NCBI GenBank assembly: GCA_047624005.1
Contig: JBLHPE010000001.1
Coordinates: forward strand, 45,827 to 109,826
Direction of reading: 5' to 3'
Source of the DNA: Ascidiaceihabitans sp047624005
GTDB taxonomy: Bacteria; Pseudomonadota; Alphaproteobacteria; Rhodobacterales; Rhodobacteraceae
Length of the DNA stretch: 64,000 nucleotides
Positions 52,458 to 61,815 of this stretch are shown here, in pieces; the first letter of the stretch is position 1; every line of letters begins with the position of its first letter. Position numbers and translations under genes: made by a program. The notes under the pieces are model-generated. The model did no database searches. It was not told the origin of the DNA and saw only the letters and a program-made list of their open reading frames with translations.

Positions 52458-53117
52458 TTGGTGAAACTATGTGCGGATTTTAAAGCTAACGCACCAGATG
52501 GCGATGATCAGACTATGACGCAGGTTGAGGGTGAATTGCGGGTTGATTTTGTAGGTGGCGCGGTCGCGCATCGTCTCCGGTTTGGCGGTGGGCGGGGGCA
52601 AGCGCTACCAAAGGCTATGGGGTTGCGCGCTGGCAAAACACCCACAATTATTGATGCAACCGCTGGCTTGGGGCGTGACGCGTTTCTGTTGGCGTCGCTG
52701 GGTGCGCAGGTCACGTTGATTGAACGGTCGGACGGGATGTATGAACTGCTGGTTCAGGGCATGATTGAGGCCGCACAAGAAGGCGGTGAATTGGCTGAAA
52801 TTATTGGCCGAATGACCCTTTTGAAAGGGGACGCCAAAGACCTGCTGCCAACGTTGTCAGGCGAGGCAATCTTGATCGACCCGATGCATCCACCACGTCA
52901 CAATTCTGCGCTTGTGAAGCGCGAGTTACGTCAAGTCCGCGAGATTGTTGGTACCGATGAAGACGCTGCTGATTTGGTGCGTGTGGCGCTTGATAACGCG
53001 CGCAATCGGGTGGTCTTAAAGTGGCCAGCGAAGGCTGACCCGATCAGGGGAATACAGGCGTGTTCCCATCAAATACGCGGAAAATCGACGCGGTATGATG
53101 TTTTCATGCTGGGGTGA
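52458..53117 (+). CDS. rsmJ: 16S rRNA (guanine-N2)-methyltransferase RsmJ
   Basis: 219 residues. Class I SAM methyltransferase of the RsmJ (YhiQ) family, which methylates G1516: VDFVGGAVAHRLRFGGGRGQALPKAMG, IIDATAGLGRDAFLLASLG (SAM motif), ILIDPMHPPRHNSALVKRELR. Start uncertain: the frame opens at TTG 52458 with GTG next, and no ribosome site stands out; an ATG at 52515 would remove only the poorly conserved head. Follows the pseudouridine synthase by 33 bp. Confidence 0.88.
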   Translation: MVKLCADFKANAPDGDDQTMTQVEGELRVDFVGGAVAHRLRFGGGRGQALPKAMGLRAGKTPTIIDATAGLGRDAFLLASLGAQVTLIERSDGMYELLVQGMIEAAQEGGELAEIIGRMTLLKGDAKDLLPTLSGEAILIDPMHPPRHNSALVKRELRQVREIVGTDEDAADLVRVALDNARNRVVLKWPAKADPIRGIQACSHQIRGKSTRYDVFMLG

Positions 53118-53144
53118 GGGATGGATAGTCTGAAAGATGGGCAA

Positions 53145-53180
53145 GAAAAAACCCCCGCCGCCAATTGGCCGCGAGGGTTT
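53145..53180 (-). terminator. Strong terminator of rpsU
   Basis: On the minus strand AAACCCTCGCGGCC and GGCGGCGGGGGTTT pair around AATT and are followed by six T. It ends the rpsU transcript and also lies behind rsmJ on the opposite strand. Confidence 0.88.
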
Positions 53181-53211
53181 AGAAGCTTGTTACAGCAAAA
53201 AGTGATTTAGA

Positions 53212-53412
53212 TCACCCTTCACGTTCCAATTTCTTACGCGCCAATTTACGGGCACGACGGATTGCTTCAGCTTTATTACGCGCTTTTTTCTCGGACGGTT
53301 TCTCGAAATGTTGCTTAAGCTTCATTTCACGAAAAACGCCTTCACGCTGTAGCTTCTTCTTCAGGGCACGAAGCGCCTGATCGACATTGTTATCACGAAC
53401 ACTAACCTGCAT
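53212..53412 (-). CDS. rpsU: 30S ribosomal protein S21
   Basis: 66 residues, highly basic, typical bS21: MQVSVRDNNVDQALRALKKKLQ at the start and the REMKLKQHFEKPSEKKARNKAEA core. Stand-alone unit: GGTGGTGAAAACCAC upstream and a strong terminator behind, as is common for bS21 in alphaproteobacteria. Confidence 0.97.
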   Translation of the reverse strand: MQVSVRDNNVDQALRALKKKLQREGVFREMKLKQHFEKPSEKKARNKAEAIRRARKLARKKLEREG

Positions 53413-53548
53413 GTGGTTTTCACCACCTTTCTAGATAAGAGTTGCAAGGATTTGCAGGAATTTTGGCTTTACCAAGATGATTATGTTTTGTCGAGTCTGC
53501 TGTTGTGTGAAACTAGAGCGCCCACCCTAATCAGTCCCAAATTGGCAA

Positions 53549-53582
53549 CGAAAAGGGCCGCCCATAACAGGCAGCCCCTTGT
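53549..53582 (-). terminator. Terminator after the aldehyde dehydrogenase gene
   Basis: On the minus strand AAGGGGCTGCC, a TGTTAT loop and GGGCGGCCCTT, then TTTTC. Stem is imperfect in the middle. Lies 40 bp after the stop codon. Confidence 0.7.
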
Positions 53583-53621
53583 TGATCAGTAAGGTGCGCA
53601 TGTCGCGCACCACACATTGAT

Positions 53622-55061
53622 TTACTCAGCGGCCCAACCGGACACAGATTTGACCTCTAGGAAGTCTTCCAGACCCCAGACGCCGCCTTCACGGCCATTG
53701 CCGGACTGCTTCATGCCACCAAACGGAGCACCTGCACCGCGCGATGTACCGTTCATCTCGACCATGCCAGATCGCAATTGCTTGGCCAAACGATTGGCGC
53801 GGGCTGGATCCTGAGTTTGCACGTAGTTGGTCAAACCGTATGGCGTGTCATTGGCGATCTCGACAGCCTCTTCTTCAGTATCAAACGGAATGATCGACAG
53901 AACCGGACCAAAGATTTCCTGCTGCGCAATTGTCATCTGATTGTTCACATCAGCAAAGACAGTTGGCTTTACATAGAAGCCACGGTTCAAGCCATCGGGA
54001 CGACCCGGACCACCAGCAACCAGCTTGGCACCCTCTTCGATACCTTTCTCGATCAAGGCCTGAATTTTGCCCCACTGCACTTCGTTCACAACTGGACCAA
54101 TGTGGCGGCCTTCTTCGGACGCTGGACCAACGGTCACACTGTCGGCGACAGCAGCAGCCTCAGCGACGGCTTTGTCATAGATGCCGCGCTGCACCAACAT
54201 GCGGCTAGGCGCGTTACAGGATTGGCCGGTGTTGTTCATCATGTGCAGAACACCACGTTTCACGGCCTTTTCATCCGCATCGTCAAAGATCAGGTTGGCG
54301 CCTTTGCCACCCAATTCCAAATGCACGCGCTTGAGTGTGTCTGCTGCGTTCTTCGAGATCAACGTGCCAGCGCGGGTCGAGCCGGTAAAGCTGACCATGT
54401 CCACGTCTTTGTGGCCTGCTAGGGTCGAACCAACGCCAACGCCGTCACCGTTCAGCATGTTGAACACGCCTTTAGGGAAACCAGCCTCATCCATCATTTC
54501 GGCAAAGACCATCGCGTTGATCGGGCTTTCCTCGGACGGCTTAAGCACCATAGTGCAACCCGCGATGGCTGCAGCGCCAACTTTCAGCGTCACTTGGTTC
54601 ATCGGCCAGTTCCACGGCGTGATCAGTGCGGCCACACCAACGGGCTCATAGATGATCCGATCGTTCGGGGCATGTGCACCAAGCGGGCGGCTAAATTCGA
54701 AATTTTTCGCCGCTTTGATGAAGTTCTTTAGGTGATAAGACCCAGCGCCAACTTGGCTGGAGCGAGACATCGAAATAGGGGCACCCATTTCGGCGCTCAT
54801 CGATGTTGCCAATTCTTCAGCGCGGGCCTCATAGACCTCAACCAGTTTGGACACATAGGCGATGCGTTCTTCAACAGGGGTCGCCATCCAACCCGGCAAC
54901 GCAGCCTTCGCCGCAGCCACTGCAGCGTTTGTATCCGCCTCGGACCCCAGTGTGATAACAGCTGTCGGTTCCTCAGTTGAGGGATCGATTACGTTGTGGT
55001 CAGTGCCGCCTTGGCTTTTGACCCATTCACCGTTGATATAAAAATCACGTTTCTCTTGCAT
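53622..55061 (-). CDS. NAD(P)-dependent aldehyde dehydrogenase
   Basis: 479 residues. Catalytic Glu249 (HLELGGKG) and Cys282 (TGQSCNAPSRM); NAD site FTGSTRAG and the proton-relay Asn in ITPWNWPMNQ. Complete ALDH superfamily member. The proton/substrate region does not name a substrate; candidates include betaine aldehyde and aliphatic aldehydes. GGGAGACGCACC precedes the ATG. Single-gene unit, divergent from the peroxiredoxin. Confidence 0.92.
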   Translation of the reverse strand: MQEKRDFYINGEWVKSQGGTDHNVIDPSTEEPTAVITLGSEADTNAAVAAAKAALPGWMATPVEERIAYVSKLVEVYEARAEELATSMSAEMGAPISMSRSSQVGAGSYHLKNFIKAAKNFEFSRPLGAHAPNDRIIYEPVGVAALITPWNWPMNQVTLKVGAAAIAGCTMVLKPSEESPINAMVFAEMMDEAGFPKGVFNMLNGDGVGVGSTLAGHKDVDMVSFTGSTRAGTLISKNAADTLKRVHLELGGKGANLIFDDADEKAVKRGVLHMMNNTGQSCNAPSRMLVQRGIYDKAVAEAAAVADSVTVGPASEEGRHIGPVVNEVQWGKIQALIEKGIEEGAKLVAGGPGRPDGLNRGFYVKPTVFADVNNQMTIAQQEIFGPVLSIIPFDTEEEAVEIANDTPYGLTNYVQTQDPARANRLAKQLRSGMVEMNGTSRGAGAPFGGMKQSGNGREGGVWGLEDFLEVKSVSGWAAE

Positions 55062-55215
55062 GGTGCGTCTCCCGTTTGCATGCGGTGGGTTATCTCAAAC
55101 CCGCCAATTGAAAACACTGTGTCACCACATTAAATCAGTATCAAGGACGGGGATGTATCCATACAAATCGTACGTTATGGTGAACCCGAGCCCAAAATTG
55201 CATAGGAGAGAAATT

Positions 55216-55866
55216 ATGAGCCTGCGTATTAACGACACGATCCCGAATATGACTGTGGAAACTGACCACGGCACGATCCAACTGCACGACTGGATTGGTG
55301 ATTCTTGGGCGATTATGTTCTCCCACCCAAAAGATTTTACACCTGTTTGCACAACGGAATTTGGCGCTGTTGCACAGTTGGCTGATGAATGGGCGGCACG
55401 TGGCACCAAAGTGATCGGTGTCTCTGTTGACGGTGTTGAGGACCATAAGAAATGGAAAGGCGACATTGAGAAAGTTGCTGGTGCCAAAGCTGGCTTCCCA
55501 ATCATCGCAGACACTGGGCTAGAGGTTTCTAAAGCCTTCGACATGCTACCTTCTGAGGCCTATTTGCCAGATGGCCGCACACCAGCAGACAGCGCGACAG
55601 TACGTTCGGTGTTTATCATCGGGCCAGATAAGCAGCTAAAGTTGTCGATGACCTATCCAATGACCGTTGGCCGTAACTTTGCCGAAGTCTTGCGTGCGCT
55701 TGATGGCTTGCAAATGTCGGCCAAAGGGGTTGCGACACCTGCGAACTGGATGCCCGGTGAAGACGTGATTATTCCGCCAAGCGTGAGCGATGCGGATGCA
55801 AAAGCGAAGTTCGGTGAATTCGAAACGATTCTGCCGTACCTGCGTAAAACCAAAGCACCTAAGTAG
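55216..55866 (+). CDS. 1-Cys peroxiredoxin (Prx6 type)
   Basis: 216 residues from ATG 55216, chosen for AGGAGAG 8 bases upstream; the longer frame adds 52 non-homologous residues. Peroxidatic Cys in DFTPVCTTEFG; no other cysteine in the protein, so it is 1-Cys and needs an external thiol. The C-terminal extension (NWMPGEDVIIPPSVSDADAKAKFG) is typical of Prx6. Terminator lies inside the convergent glycosyltransferase gene. Confidence 0.93.
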   Translation: MSLRINDTIPNMTVETDHGTIQLHDWIGDSWAIMFSHPKDFTPVCTTEFGAVAQLADEWAARGTKVIGVSVDGVEDHKKWKGDIEKVAGAKAGFPIIADTGLEVSKAFDMLPSEAYLPDGRTPADSATVRSVFIIGPDKQLKLSMTYPMTVGRNFAEVLRALDGLQMSAKGVATPANWMPGEDVIIPPSVSDADAKAKFGEFETILPYLRKTKAPK

Positions 55867-56631
55867 TCAGATTGAAGAGCCGGCTTTGCGTATGTACGCC
55901 CAAAGCCGGTTTTTCCACAGCCGCTTTTGTTTGCGGGGACCATAGAGCCAACTGCGTTGAAACCGCCCTCTTGCAGGTCGTTGACCGTGGGCTGTGTTAT
56001 CAATCACGCTCTCGGCATACGACACAAATGCAAGTTCGGGATTGATCGCAAATCCGCCACCGTTGCGGCACAACCAATTTTGCATGGTGTTATCAACTGG
56101 CGCACTTATCTTCTCGGATAAGGCTAAAAACCCTTCCGCACCCTTACGTGACCAGACCAATGCATAAGCGCCCATCGGGGCATAATGCGCAGCGACTAGG
56201 CTATGTTCACCGAGTTCACAAAGATGCGTTGTTATCGGTAGTTTTGCGCGACCGACGTTGATCGTGCGCCAGCCTTTGCTGGCTGAGGCGTCTAGCCACG
56301 CGACCGCTTTTTCTACTTTTTCGACCAGATTAGGCTCTAGAATGGCATCATCTTCCAAGATGAGAGCGTGTGATGCCTTGGTTTGTAAAAATTCGCCTAA
56401 GGCACGACGATGACTTAGGAAGCATCCAATTTCGCCACCCATCATTTCGCGCCCGATGATTTTGCGGGCAGATGTGGAATCATAACGATCTGCTTCGGCA
56501 TGGTCAGGTTGCCGACCATCCACTGCGGGTACTCGGGTAAAGTCTATGCCCCGGTCCGACAAGTGCTGCGTGATTTCAGAAAGGCGATCGCTGCTGCTAT
56601 CAAGATTTATTACGAAGGTGGTAAGGGCCAT
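55867..56631 (-). CDS. Glycosyltransferase family 25
   Basis: 254 residues with the LPS-type GT25 fold: FVINLDSSSDRL at residues 6-17, FLSHRRALGEFL and the acidic metal site LILEDDAIL at about 94-102. GT25 enzymes add sugars to LPS core or other surface glycans. It is the last of three co-directional genes with FkbM and GT2; a terminator for the opposing peroxiredoxin gene encodes its last 16 or so residues. Sugar and acceptor unknown. Confidence 0.87.
   Translation of the reverse strand: MALTTFVINLDSSSDRLSEITQHLSDRGIDFTRVPAVDGRQPDHAEADRYDSTSARKIIGREMMGGEIGCFLSHRRALGEFLQTKASHALILEDDAILEPNLVEKVEKAVAWLDASASKGWRTINVGRAKLPITTHLCELGEHSLVAAHYAPMGAYALVWSRKGAEGFLALSEKISAPVDNTMQNWLCRNGGGFAINPELAFVSYAESVIDNTAHGQRPARGRFQRSWLYGPRKQKRLWKNRLWAYIRKAGSSI
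55880..55914 (+). terminator. Terminator of the peroxiredoxin gene, inside the GT25 coding end
   Basis: CCGGCTTTG (55880-55888) and CAAAGCCGG (55901-55909), a 12-nt loop and five T. It stops transcription from the peroxiredoxin while lying within the GT25 reading frame. Confidence 0.85.
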
Positions 56632-56636
56632 ATTCT

Positions 56637-57374
56637 TCAGGCGTCTTTCCTCGCAAAGTACACCACGTTTTCCCGGTTTTCGAGTTGCTGGAAGCCATAG
56701 CTTTTGATCTGATTCAGCAGTTTTTCTAGATCGTCATCACCGTCTAGATAAATCCCCGGGTGTGTCTCTAAAATGATCGAGGAAATCCGTGGCATAAGCG
56801 CGGCCTCGGCCTCAAACAATGCAATTTCTGCGCCCTCGATATCACAAACCAAAGCAAATGGTCCGTCTGGCAACTTGTCGGCAATCTTTGATAGGGTCGT
56901 TGTGGGAACCGTTATTCCGGCTTCGTCCTTATTGGCAACACGGCCAACATGAGCATTGTGGCCCCTTGCAAAGTTAACGGTTTTTTGGCCTGAATAATCA
57001 ACGGCGGCTTCGACAACTTCCGAGACATCGGGCGCTGCATTGCGGCCTGCGTTTTGACGGCAAATATCTGCTAAATCAGGATTGAGTTCGGCAATGATAT
57101 GGTGTGCATCGCGGCCAATCTGGTTACGGATCAGCGCGGATATAATCCCAAAGCACCCACCAAGTTCGATAACATTGGTATCTTTGGTTAAGAACCGGCG
57201 GACCATGTCAGCTTCTGGTTCTTCATATGGCCGACCTTTGGCCAGAAGGTATCGAATTGCCAAATCTGACGATGCAGGAACATGTACGTCGACGCCATGA
57301 GGCGCGTAGGTTTCAGTTGATCGACCAAGCATTTTTTGAAGCCACAAGTAGAACTTACGATTAAGTGTTTTCAT
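56637..57374 (-). CDS. FkbM-family methyltransferase
   Basis: 245 residues. SAM-binding core VIELGGCFGIISALI (about 95-109), then NPDLADICRQNAGRN and FALVCDIEGAEIALFEAEAALM, matching the FkbM fold. These O-methylate sugars, including on surface polysaccharides. The start overlaps the GT2 stop (ATGA), and GT25 follows after 5 bp, so the three work together on a glycan, probably LPS or capsule. Confidence 0.87.
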   Translation of the reverse strand: MKTLNRKFYLWLQKMLGRSTETYAPHGVDVHVPASSDLAIRYLLAKGRPYEEPEADMVRRFLTKDTNVIELGGCFGIISALIRNQIGRDAHHIIAELNPDLADICRQNAGRNAAPDVSEVVEAAVDYSGQKTVNFARGHNAHVGRVANKDEAGITVPTTTLSKIADKLPDGPFALVCDIEGAEIALFEAEAALMPRISSIILETHPGIYLDGDDDLEKLLNQIKSYGFQQLENRENVVYFARKDA

Positions 57375-58252
57375 TGATCAATCCTCATATCGCTTTTTTG
57401 TCCAAGACTTGCATGAACAACCCCTCGTAAAAACGCAAACTGCTTTGCGCGTTTTCGAGCTGAAAATAACACTATAGGCGAAATTGCCTGCAAGAATGAT
57501 TGAACAACGGCAATGGTCCGCGCAAATCGCATGTTATGTTTACGCGTCGCATAAACCCGTGAATGTCCCATGTGCCAAGCCTTCAACGCGGCCACTTCAC
57601 TGCTGCGCGTGGTTGATGAACCACCGCCGTGTTGGACGATCGCATCGCGAATAAACATTAAAGGCCCGCATTGCGCATGTAGGCGCAAGGCAAGGTCGTC
57701 GTCTTCGTGGAACAAAAAAATCTCGGGATCGAAGCCGCCACATTTCATGTAGTTGTCCAAGGTCATGAACATTGCAGCGCCTGATAAAACTGAAACGATC
57801 TGGTCGCTTTCAGGCCAGCCGCGTGGCATCCATTTGGAGCGGGGCAAAATATAGCTTTTGCGTTTGAAAAACGGTTTGCCGTCATGGTCTTCTAGTCGTG
57901 GATTGAAGCCAGAGGCGTCGGGGTAATTTACAGTGGCTTCGACGAACTTTGCCAAAGTGTCGGGAAGCAATATGGCGTCAGGATTTAGGAACAGAACAAA
58001 TTCTGTGTCAACTTGCAGCGCACCGATATGGCACGCTACACCGAAGCCCTTGTTGCGTTCGTTTTCAACAAGTGTTGCGCTAAATTCGTCTGTAACTGCG
58101 CGCAATGCATCAAGGTCCTGCGATGCATTATCGACGACAATAATACGGGCACCAGCAGGAACTGAGGATAGCATTTCTTTTACAACTGCAGCGCTATTGT
58201 AGGTCACCGTTACGATGGTCACACGCTGTTCGTCGGTCAGTAGATCGTTCAT
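57371..58252 (-). CDS. Glycosyltransferase family 2
   Basis: 293 residues. GT2 fold: VTIVTVTYNSAAVVKEML at the start, IIVVDNASQD, FLNPDAIL (the DxD region) and FLFHEDDDLALRLHAQ. Resembles rhamnosyltransferase-like WbbL proteins. First gene of the surface-glycan cluster, 72 bp downstream of pnp. C-terminal basic/hydrophobic helices (about 245-285) suit membrane association. Confidence 0.88.
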   Translation of the reverse strand: MNDLLTDEQRVTIVTVTYNSAAVVKEMLSSVPAGARIIVVDNASQDLDALRAVTDEFSATLVENERNKGFGVACHIGALQVDTEFVLFLNPDAILLPDTLAKFVEATVNYPDASGFNPRLEDHDGKPFFKRKSYILPRSKWMPRGWPESDQIVSVLSGAAMFMTLDNYMKCGGFDPEIFLFHEDDDLALRLHAQCGPLMFIRDAIVQHGGGSSTTRSSEVAALKAWHMGHSRVYATRKHNMRFARTIAVVQSFLQAISPIVLFSARKRAKQFAFLRGVVHASLGQKSDMRIDQ

Positions 58253-58324
58253 GTTGTGAAATTCCGTTGTAAAACGCCCAAAGCAAAAGCGATGGACGTT
58301 TTAGATTTTTTTAGTGCTTAGGAT

Positions 58325-60460
58325 TTACTCCTCAGCGGCTTTCTCTTCAACAACTTCTAGACCAGTTGCCTGATCTACAACTTTCATGGACAGGCGAACC
58401 TTGCCACGATCGTCAAAGCCCAACAATTTGACCTTCACTTCTTGGCCCTCTTTAAGGACGTCGGAAGGGTGGTTCAAACGGCGGTTTTCGATTTGGGAAA
58501 CGTGGACCAAACCATCGCGCTTGCCAAAGAAGTTCACGAATGCACCGAAGTCTACGATCTTAACGACCGTACCGGTGTAAACCATGCCTTCTTCTGGCTC
58601 AGCTACGATTGACCAGATCATTTCGTAGGCTTTCTTAATCGCTTCACCATTTGGCGATGCAATCTTGATGATGCCTTCGTCGTTGATGTCGACTTTTGCG
58701 CCGGACACTTCAACGATTTCACGAATCACTTTACCGCCAGAACCGATCACTTCACGGATTTTATCCGTTGGGATCTGCATGGTCTCAATGCGTGGTGCGT
58801 GCTCTGAGAATTCAGCAGCACCGGTCAGTGCTTTGTTCATTTCACCAAGGATGTGCAAACGACCAGTACGTGCCTGCTCAAGCGCTTTTTCCATGATGTC
58901 AGGCGTGATGCCTGCGATTTTGATGTCCATTTGCAAAGACGTGATACCGTTTTCAGTACCAGCCACTTTAAAGTCCATGTCGCCCAAGTGATCTTCGTCA
59001 CCCAAGATGTCGGACAGGATGGCGTATTCGCCGCTGTCTTCCATGATCAGACCCATCGCAACACCAGCAACCGCAGATTTCAACGGTACACCCGCGTCCA
59101 TCATGGACAAGGAGCCACCGCAGACAGACGCCATTGAAGACGAGCCGTTGGATTCTGTGATCTCGGACACAACACGTACCGTGTATGGGAAATCAGTTGC
59201 AGCAGGTAGAACAGCTTGCAATGCGCGCCATGCCAATTTGCCGTGACCAATTTCGCGACGGCCAGGAGGGCCCACACGACCAGCTTCACCAACCGAATAG
59301 GGTGGGAAGTTATAGTGCAGCAAGAAGTTGGATTTGAAGTTGCCGTGCAATGCGTCAACGAACTGCTCGTCATCGCCGGTACCCAAAGTGGTCACAACCA
59401 AACCTTGTGTTTCACCGCGTGTGAACAAGGCAGAACCGTGTGTACGTGGCAACATGCCAGTTTCGCAAACGATGTCGCGGATTTCATCCGTCGCACGACC
59501 ATCAAGACGCTTACCTGTTTTGACGATATCGCCGCGCAGGATAGAAGCCTCAAGACCCTTCATTGCGGAACCAAGGTTCGCGTCGCCTTTTTGCTCGTCA
59601 GACAGTGCATCCATGATGACGCCGCGTGCTGCAGAAACTGCAGTTGTACGTTCTTGCTTGTCGCCAATTGCGAATGCAGCGCGCATGCCAGCTTCGCCAG
59701 CAGTTGCAACAGCAGCAGACAGTTCGGAATAATCAGCAGGCTGATAATCGAACGGCTCTTTTGCAGCATCTTCGGCCAGATCAACGATCAAATCGATCAC
59801 AGGCTGGAACGCATCATGAGCAAACTTAACCGCACCCAGCATTTCAGCTTCGGACAATTCGTATGCTTCTGATTCAACCATCATCACGGCGTCTTTTGTA
59901 CCGGCAACAACAAGATCAAGACGTTGCTCAGGCTTCAGGCGCAGGTCCTGCATGTCGTCAACTTCTGGGTTCAGGATGTATTCGCCATCCTCAAAACCAA
60001 CACGACAGCAAGCGATTGGGCCCATGAATGGCGCGCCAGAAATCGTCAATGCAGCAGAGGCAGCGATCATCGCAACCATGTCCGGATCATTAACCAGATC
60101 GTGTGACAGAACTGTACACATCACCAAAACTTCGTTTTTGAAGCCAGGAACGAACAGTGGACGCAATGGACGGTCAATCAAACGAGACGTCAGCGTCTCT
60201 TTTTCTGAAGGACGTGCTTCGCGCTTAAAGAAGCCACCTGGTACTTTACCGGCGGCGTAATAGCGTTCTAGGTAGTGCACGGTCAGCGGAAAGAAATCCT
60301 GACCCGGCTTTTGCTTTTTGGCAAAAGTTACGTTGGCCATAACGGATGTCTCGCCCAGTGTGGCGATGACAGAACCGTCGGCTTGACGCGCGACTTTGCC
60401 TGTTTCCAGTGTAAGCGTATCTTCGCCCCACTGGATTGATTTTTTAGTTACGTTAAACAT
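58325..60460 (-). CDS. pnp: Polyribonucleotide nucleotidyltransferase (PNPase)
   Basis: 711-residue 3'-5' phosphorolytic exoribonuclease. Two RNase PH domains separated by a helical linker, a KH domain (IREVIGSGGKVIREIVE near 560) and an S1 domain (VYTGTVVKIVDFGAFVNFFGKRDGLVHVSQI near 630-660), ending with an acidic tail. Full length. GGAAACTTAG upstream of ATG. Normally rpsO precedes it closely; here rpsO is 2.9 kb away. Confidence 0.97.
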   Translation of the reverse strand: MFNVTKKSIQWGEDTLTLETGKVARQADGSVIATLGETSVMANVTFAKKQKPGQDFFPLTVHYLERYYAAGKVPGGFFKREARPSEKETLTSRLIDRPLRPLFVPGFKNEVLVMCTVLSHDLVNDPDMVAMIAASAALTISGAPFMGPIACCRVGFEDGEYILNPEVDDMQDLRLKPEQRLDLVVAGTKDAVMMVESEAYELSEAEMLGAVKFAHDAFQPVIDLIVDLAEDAAKEPFDYQPADYSELSAAVATAGEAGMRAAFAIGDKQERTTAVSAARGVIMDALSDEQKGDANLGSAMKGLEASILRGDIVKTGKRLDGRATDEIRDIVCETGMLPRTHGSALFTRGETQGLVVTTLGTGDDEQFVDALHGNFKSNFLLHYNFPPYSVGEAGRVGPPGRREIGHGKLAWRALQAVLPAATDFPYTVRVVSEITESNGSSSMASVCGGSLSMMDAGVPLKSAVAGVAMGLIMEDSGEYAILSDILGDEDHLGDMDFKVAGTENGITSLQMDIKIAGITPDIMEKALEQARTGRLHILGEMNKALTGAAEFSEHAPRIETMQIPTDKIREVIGSGGKVIREIVEVSGAKVDINDEGIIKIASPNGEAIKKAYEMIWSIVAEPEEGMVYTGTVVKIVDFGAFVNFFGKRDGLVHVSQIENRRLNHPSDVLKEGQEVKVKLLGFDDRGKVRLSMKVVDQATGLEVVEEKAAEE

Positions 60461-60494
60461 CTAAGTTTCCTTGTTGGCCCATTGGCCTTTGCAT

Positions 60495-60512
60495 AGGGGC
60501 CGAATTGCCCCT
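60495..60512 (-). promoter_or_regulatory. Leader hairpin candidate of pnp
   Basis: AGGGGC (60495-60500), CGAATT loop, GCCCCT (60507-60512), placed about 35-50 bases before the pnp start. E. coli pnp is autoregulated through a leader hairpin, but equivalence here is only a guess. The rest of this 282-bp gap to the desaturase shows no gene. Confidence 0.35.
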
Positions 60513-60742
60513 GACTCCTGTATCTTTTATTTCGGGCACCGGAGTCCGAGCACCTGATTTCAGATAAACGCGCCTTACAGTAGAAATGGGCTGATGGGAA
60601 GGGATTAGGGGTTTCGCGCTATTTTGTGGGGTATTCGCCGCAATTTGCACTGCTCACATTGATGCGACGATAATGTTAGTTTGCTAAATCACGCCTATGC
60701 AGTATTGCAGATACAGCAGGTATATAAAAACACGAGCAGAAT

Positions 60743-61771
60743 ATGACCGAAAAAACTGATAACTCATCGAATATGGCAGCGCGCGACTGGGTGCAGGTAC
60801 TGAAAAAGTACCGAGAACCTAACAGTTTACGCAGCAGCTTCGAATTAGGGGTCAGTGTTGTACCGTTCGTCATTCTTTGGGTTTTGGCCTGCTGGGTCGC
60901 AAATTACAGCTACATTGCAGCCCTAGGTCTATCGGTCGTGAACGGTTGTTTCCTCCTACGTCTTTTCTGCATCCAACATGATTGTGGGCATGGCTCCTTT
61001 TTCGGGAACCGGACACTTAGCGACTGGACGGGCCGCACGTTGGGAATTTTGACACTCACGCCGTATGACGTTTGGCGTCGCACCCATTCGATCCATCACA
61101 GCCACGCAGGGGACCTTGATCAACGCGGTATCGGCGACGTGATGACACTGACAGTCGAAGAATATCACCAGCGCAGCCGTTTCGGCCAACTTCTGTATCG
61201 GGCTTACCGTCACCCACTGGTGATGTTTGGCATTGGACCAACCTATCTGTTCTTTCTAACAAACCGTATTCCTTGGTCGGGCCTAAGCCAGACGAAGGAC
61301 TGGATCAGCGCAATGGGCACCAATCTGGCAATTGCCGTTCTGTTGACCATCATTGTGCAGTTCGGTGGATGGCAGGCGTTGTTCCTCGTATTCCTACCCA
61401 CAACATTGATCGCAGCGACAACTGGCGTTTGGCTGTTCTACGTTCAGCATCAGTTTGAAACGACCCATTGGGTTGAAAATCAAGACTGGCAAGTGCACGA
61501 AGCGGCCCTTCACGGCAGCTCGCACTACGACCTTCCGCCAATCTTGCAGTGGTTCTCTGCCAATATTGGCATCCATCACGTGCATCACCTTTACAGCCGT
61601 ATCCCGTTCTATCGCTTGACCGAAGTGTTGCGCGACCATGAAGAGTTGGCAAATTCTAGCAGCCGTATGAACATACGCCAAAGCTTTAAATGCGCGGGCC
61701 TGAACCTTTGGGATGAGACCAACAAACGGCTTGTTTCGTTTGCGACAGCGCGGAAACTGAAGCTCGGTTAA
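60743..61771 (+). CDS. Membrane fatty acid desaturase
   Basis: 342 residues with the three histidine boxes of acyl-lipid desaturases: HDCGH (79-83), HSIHH (115-119) and HHVHH (278-282), and four hydrophobic helices (about 38-72, 155-175, 195-230). It would introduce a double bond in membrane lipid acyl chains, raising fluidity in the cold; the position cannot be read. A DesA/omega-type enzyme is likeliest. Beta-carotene-ketolase-like hydroxylases share the boxes and cannot be excluded. Inserted between rpsO and pnp. Confidence 0.87.
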   Translation: MTEKTDNSSNMAARDWVQVLKKYREPNSLRSSFELGVSVVPFVILWVLACWVANYSYIAALGLSVVNGCFLLRLFCIQHDCGHGSFFGNRTLSDWTGRTLGILTLTPYDVWRRTHSIHHSHAGDLDQRGIGDVMTLTVEEYHQRSRFGQLLYRAYRHPLVMFGIGPTYLFFLTNRIPWSGLSQTKDWISAMGTNLAIAVLLTIIVQFGGWQALFLVFLPTTLIAATTGVWLFYVQHQFETTHWVENQDWQVHEAALHGSSHYDLPPILQWFSANIGIHHVHHLYSRIPFYRLTEVLRDHEELANSSSRMNIRQSFKCAGLNLWDETNKRLVSFATARKLKLG

Positions 61772-61815
61772 GGGACTTTGTGGGCCGTTTGGATTTGCGT
61801 CTGATTGCCAATCTT

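Noticed and set aside
59216..59872. 218-codon plus-strand ORF opposite pnp
   Set aside because: Antisense shadow of a conserved gene; Cys- and His-rich composition is the reverse complement of pnp codons.
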